A stretch of 38,770 nt of DNA from Limosilactobacillus vaginalis DSM 5837 = ATCC 49540 (GTDB lineage Bacteria > Bacillota > Bacilli > Lactobacillales > Lactobacillaceae), in the NCBI RefSeq assembly GCF_000159435.1, contig NZ_GG693414.1, forward strand, positions 208,125 through 246,894. The letters are read 5' to 3'. The position numbers were made by a program, and so were the translations under genes. Of the stretch, positions 34,071 through 38,770 are shown piece by piece. A model generated the notes under the pieces. The model was given only the letters and a program-made list of their open reading frames with translations. It searched no databases and was not told the origin of the DNA. The stretch's first letter is position 1; every line of letters starts with the position of its first letter.

Positions 34071-35903
34071 ATGCAACAGTTATCAATGCTAATTATTATG
34101 TTAGCGGCACTTATTATCCCGATTGCGATGGCACGGTTTAAGGTTTCTAGTGTTCCGACCGCCGTTGCAGAAATCGTTGCGGGGATCCTCCTGGGGAAGA
34201 GTGCCTTTAATATCGTCCAGGAAACGTCTTCGCTGACGCTGCTTTCTAGTTTAGGGGTAATTATTTTAATGTTCCTCTCTGGAATGGAAATTAACTTTGA
34301 CCTCTTTAAGAAAGCGCCCGGACAGAAAAAGCGTGATGCTAAATCACCAGTTTCGATTGCGGTACTTAGCTTTACAGCGGTTATCATTACTGCCTTTATC
34401 TTGGGAGTCATCCTGTACTTCATGGGGTTATTCTCCGATATTCTCCTGGCAACGATCCTCTTTTCAACGATTGCTCTGGGAGTTGTTATCGCGACCCTTA
34501 AGGAAAAGGAAATCCTTGGTCGGCCAATGGGGCAAACGATCCTGTTGACCGCTGTCCTCGGTGAAGTGATCCCGATGCTGGCATTGACATTCTATGCCTC
34601 AATCTATGGGCATAATGCAGGCCGCCTTTGGTTGATCGTTCTCCTGTTCTTGGCAGCAATCATTCTTTTGCGCCGGTTCCGTCAGCCATACGTTTGGTTT
34701 AATAATGTTTCGAAAGCCACAACCCAGCTTGATATTCGACTGGCCTTTTTCCTGATTTTTACTCTGGTAACGGTTGCCGAATCAGTCGGGGCCGAAAACA
34801 TTTTAGGTGCCTTTCTTGCCGGAATGGTAATGAAGCTCTTAGAACCAAGCGAGGCGACTCAGGAAAAGCTGACCTCAATCGGTTACGGCTTCTTTATCCC
34901 GATCTTCTTTATCATGACGGGTGTCCGGCTTGATTTGAAATCGTTATTTGCTAATAAGACTGCATTGGCGTTGATTCCGATTTTGGTTGCCTGCTTTATT
35001 ATCGCTAAATTGCCAACAACATTGATTTACCGGCGGCGGTTTAACGCCCGGAACTCATTTGCTGGTGGCTTTCTGACCGTGACGACAATTACCTTAGTAT
35101 TGCCATCGCTGCAAGTTGCCAAGAACCTTCACGCAATTACGAGTACCCAGTCGGATGCCTTTATTTTAGCGGCTGTGATTGTCTGTGTTCTGGCACCAAT
35201 TGTCTTTAACTCAACCTATAAGCTGAATAAGGAAGATTTGGTTAAAGAGCGAGTGGTCATCGTTGGTGCGAACACCTTAACTGTCCCAGTTGCTCAGCAG
35301 TTGTCCCATAACTGGTATGTTGTGCGGATGCTGACCGATAATCAGGATAACTACAAGACCTTCAACAGCGAGGTTAATGATCTGAAGTATATTGAAGAGA
35401 TTGATGAGCAGGCGCTTGATGCAGGAAAGTACTTTGATACTGACGTGATGGTTCTAGGATTCCGCAATGATAACAAGAATTATCAAATGGCCGTTTTAGC
35501 AAAGAAACATGGCGTTAAGCGGGTTATCGCTAGTGTCCAGAACCCGAAAGTATCAACGGACCATATTGATGAGCTTAACCGACTTGGGGTAGAAATTTTC
35601 AATAGTTTCGTAGTCCAAAATAGTGTTCTGCGTTCGCTAATTGAATCGCCATCGGTCTTTGAAATGCTGATGAGTGCTCATTCAGGATTATTTGAAGTGA
35701 CGATTCATAACCAGCGCTATGTTGGGATTGAATTACGAAGCCTGCCATTCATCGATCAAATTACGGTTAGTCGAATTTACCGCAAGCATAAGCCAATTTC
35801 GCCAAGCGGGGATACTGTTCTTGAATATGGTGATCACATTCTTTACACCGGACCGTATGAAATTGTTAATGAAGTGCGGAAACGGCTTGGTCGTCGTGGT
35901 TAA
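34071..35903 (+). CDS. CPA2-family cation:proton antiporter with TrkA-N-like domain
   Basis: 610 residues. The first ~385 form a Na+/H+-exchanger-like membrane domain with about 12 helices (ILMFLSGMEINFDLF, GAFLAGMVMKL, FFIPIFFIMTGVRLD). After KEDLVKERVVIVGANT comes a Rossmann-like regulatory domain, then a short TrkA-C-like end (VGIELRSLPF, GDHILYTGP). Such KefB-like proteins exchange K+ or Na+ for H+ and help in pH or osmotic balance. ATG 34071 follows GAGAGAGGG; TATAAT at 34031-34036 with TTGCCG 18 bp upstream is a plausible promoter. Ion preference is not readable. Confidence 0.9.
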   Translation: MQQLSMLIIMLAALIIPIAMARFKVSSVPTAVAEIVAGILLGKSAFNIVQETSSLTLLSSLGVIILMFLSGMEINFDLFKKAPGQKKRDAKSPVSIAVLSFTAVIITAFILGVILYFMGLFSDILLATILFSTIALGVVIATLKEKEILGRPMGQTILLTAVLGEVIPMLALTFYASIYGHNAGRLWLIVLLFLAAIILLRRFRQPYVWFNNVSKATTQLDIRLAFFLIFTLVTVAESVGAENILGAFLAGMVMKLLEPSEATQEKLTSIGYGFFIPIFFIMTGVRLDLKSLFANKTALALIPILVACFIIAKLPTTLIYRRRFNARNSFAGGFLTVTTITLVLPSLQVAKNLHAITSTQSDAFILAAVIVCVLAPIVFNSTYKLNKEDLVKERVVIVGANTLTVPVAQQLSHNWYVVRMLTDNQDNYKTFNSEVNDLKYIEEIDEQALDAGKYFDTDVMVLGFRNDNKNYQMAVLAKKHGVKRVIASVQNPKVSTDHIDELNRLGVEIFNSFVVQNSVLRSLIESPSVFEMLMSAHSGLFEVTIHNQRYVGIELRSLPFIDQITVSRIYRKHKPISPSGDTVLEYGDHILYTGPYEIVNEVRKRLGRRG

Positions 35904-35972
35904 TAAGAATAATTGCCGGAAGATAGTCGATTATGGTAAGATTAAATAAATTTAACAAGGGAGGGCATACAA

Positions 35973-36158
35973 ATGCCATTAGTACATATTGATTTGCTTG
36001 AAGGTCGGACTGACGAACAATTAAGGGCCTTAGTAAAGGATGTTACAGCTGCTATTTCAAAGGATGCTAATGTCCCAGCTGAACGAATTCACATCGTTTT
36101 AAATGAAATGCGAAAAGACCGTTACAGTGTTGCTGGCAAGATGGTTAGCGACAAGTAA
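35973..36158 (+). CDS. 4-oxalocrotonate tautomerase family protein
   Basis: 61 residues, one beta-alpha-beta unit of the tautomerase superfamily. The catalytic proline is P2, exposed after Met removal (MPLVHIDLLEGRT), with Arg and a VLNEM strand at the expected places. The small subunits normally assemble as hexamers. The physiological substrate in lactobacilli is unknown, as no aromatic meta-cleavage pathway is nearby. ATG 35973 follows GGGAGGG. Confidence 0.92.
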   Translation: MPLVHIDLLEGRTDEQLRALVKDVTAAISKDANVPAERIHIVLNEMRKDRYSVAGKMVSDK

Positions 36159-36169
36159 ACAAAGCATTA

Positions 36170-37749
<1,580 letters not shown>

Positions 37750-37786
37750 AATTTAATACTATCGGAGACCGAAAGGAGTTTTTTGA

Positions 37787-38287
37787 GTGGATCAAAACAT
37801 TAATCCGCAAAAGTTAATTGATGACCTTCAACACTGGATTACCGCTAATCGTGAGGATCAGGTATGGACACAGCATGAATCCCTATACCTTGAAGTCCTT
37901 GCCCAGTGGAAAGCAGTTAATCGTTACCGACCTGAAAACGGGACTGCAGAAGATCAGCGATTGTACCAGCTATACTGGACAGCCATGGATCAATGGCATC
38001 AATCATTCGCCCAGCAGAGTGAAGAAATCTTCGAGGCGATTCCGATTCGGGCAACGGATAAGGTTGGCTTTTATGATGGCGTCCTTCAAGAACTTCAAGC
38101 CGTTATTTTAGACCGGCTACCACAGGTTCAACAGGCTAAAATCGTGCGGATGACCAGTTTTATCAATGTTTTACGGGTCAGCTTAAATGATATGACTAAA
38201 TTAAGCTTGGATGACCTGAACGTTGTTGATATGTCACTTCTGTTAGATTATTGGAAGTTCCTTGGGGATGCATTGAGAAAGTTTTAG
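37787..38287 (+). CDS. Protein of unknown function, helical
   Basis: 166 residues, GTG start behind AAGGAG. I do not recognise a family. The protein is predicted all-helical and soluble, rich in Gln, Leu and Trp (WTQHESLYLEVLAQW, LYWTAMDQWHQ), with no signal peptide or membrane segment and no cysteine. It lies 37 bp after glpK on the same strand with no terminator between, so it is probably co-transcribed. Confidence 0.8.
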   Translation: MDQNINPQKLIDDLQHWITANREDQVWTQHESLYLEVLAQWKAVNRYRPENGTAEDQRLYQLYWTAMDQWHQSFAQQSEEIFEAIPIRATDKVGFYDGVLQELQAVILDRLPQVQQAKIVRMTSFINVLRVSLNDMTKLSLDDLNVVDMSLLLDYWKFLGDALRKF

Positions 38288-38389
38288 GTTAAATTTGCAC
38301 ATTGCGAAATCAGTTTACTAGGGTTACAGTAATAGTTGAGTAATGAATTAATCTATCAACTGAATTATGAAAAAGGGGTTAGCTTCTAT

Positions 38390-38419
38390 TACAGTAATTA
38401 ATCGAAAATAATTACTGTA
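38390..38419 (+). promoter_or_regulatory. Inverted repeat upstream of the last gene
   Basis: TACAGTAATTA (38390-38400) and TAATTACTGTA (38409-38419) are a perfect 11-bp inverted repeat with an 8-nt centre. No T tract follows directly. It could be an operator or a leader hairpin for the gene at 38497; nothing shows which. Confidence 0.5.
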
Positions 38420-38496
38420 TTCTTGTGGATTTTATCCATAAGATAACCGCGATTCTGCTAACGGAATAATGATTTAGCAAAGGCAGTGGTAATATT

Positions 38497-38770
38497 ATGG
38501 AAAATAAATCTGAAACGTCAACAAACGACAAACAAGTCTTAACGACTAGTCAGGCACCGACACAATCTCTCAAAAGAGAAAGCGGATCAGCACCTAAAGA
38601 CTTATCAGCTAATAAGGATTCACAATCTTTATTTGTTGCGACGGCATTTACGTCCGCAACGGGGGAGGGCGAACCGCTCTCTTTACGGGCAAAGATGAGT
38701 TTGGCTGATTACCGGTCAATGCTTCGGGAACAACTAGAGAATAATGGTCAGTCTGCGGCATCTAATAATG
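38497..38770 (+). CDS. N-terminal part of an unknown protein, cut by the window end
   Basis: An open frame of 91 codons from ATG 38497 with no stop before the window edge. The first ~60 residues are Ser/Thr/Gln/Ala-rich and look disordered (MENKSETSTNDKQVLTT...), then a more ordered stretch begins (LSLRAKMSLADYRSMLREQL). There is no signal peptide. The ribosome site is weak (AAAGGC). Family not recognised. Confidence 0.6.
   Translation, partial: MENKSETSTNDKQVLTTSQAPTQSLKRESGSAPKDLSANKDSQSLFVATAFTSATGEGEPLSLRAKMSLADYRSMLREQLENNGQSAASNN

Overview
The window looks like chromosome of a heterofermentative lactobacillus, most likely Limosilactobacillus (L. reuteri group); I cannot fix the species. 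The evidence is moderate-to-low GC, strong AGGAGG-type ribosome sites, a BspA/CnBP/MapA-type basic cystine-binding protein without a lipobox, PepD and GlpK of lactobacillar type, remnants of an accessory Sec (SecA2) glycoprotein locus, and a menaquinone tail-end gene set. No tRNA, rRNA, CRISPR array, transposase or prophage gene was seen.

Layout. 1-3260: secreted serine hydrolase, MazG-like pyrophosphohydrolase, exonuclease III and a membrane-anchored matrixin-like protease. 3282-5104 (-): heavy-metal P1B-ATPase split by one frameshift. 5200-8640: pyrBCD with a complete PyrR-type leader. 8653-13523: zinc alcohol dehydrogenase, voltage-gated-like K+ channel, then a menaquinone island (polyprenyl diphosphate synthase, menA, menG) without the genes that make DHNA. 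13537-17166: two MFS exporters and a phosphoesterase. 17204-20724: zinc-finger-free S14 with a long leader, then ahpC and an AhpF-like reductase of reversed domain order, behind a complex control region. 20743-28708: decayed accessory Sec locus: gtf3-like pseudogene, GT2::Asp3 chimera, secA2, gtfA, gtfB and a small membrane protein; secY2, asp1, asp2 and the serine-rich adhesin are absent. 28761-31990: cystine ABC transporter behind a cysteine-rich leader peptide and terminator. 32475-38770: dipeptidase PepD, CPA2 antiporter, 4-oxalocrotonate tautomerase, glycerol kinase, an unknown protein and a gene cut by the window edge.

Three signals are most worth following. (1) A 28-codon leader peptide with four Cys codons, an intrinsic terminator, and an 8-nt match between the end of the peptide ORF and the terminator loop look like classical cysteine attenuation of the cystine transporter, whose four proteins together contain only one cysteine. 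(2) A family of ~100-nt structured repeats sits immediately after three stop codons (12491, 17709, 31989), keeps the same three-tier hairpin with compensatory base changes, and is followed by degenerate copies and a second ~100-nt module found in opposite orientations. (3) The accessory Sec locus appears to have lost secY2-asp1-asp2 by a deletion that fused a GT2 gene to asp3.

All calls rest on reading the sequence and recalling family motifs; no search, alignment or folding program was run.
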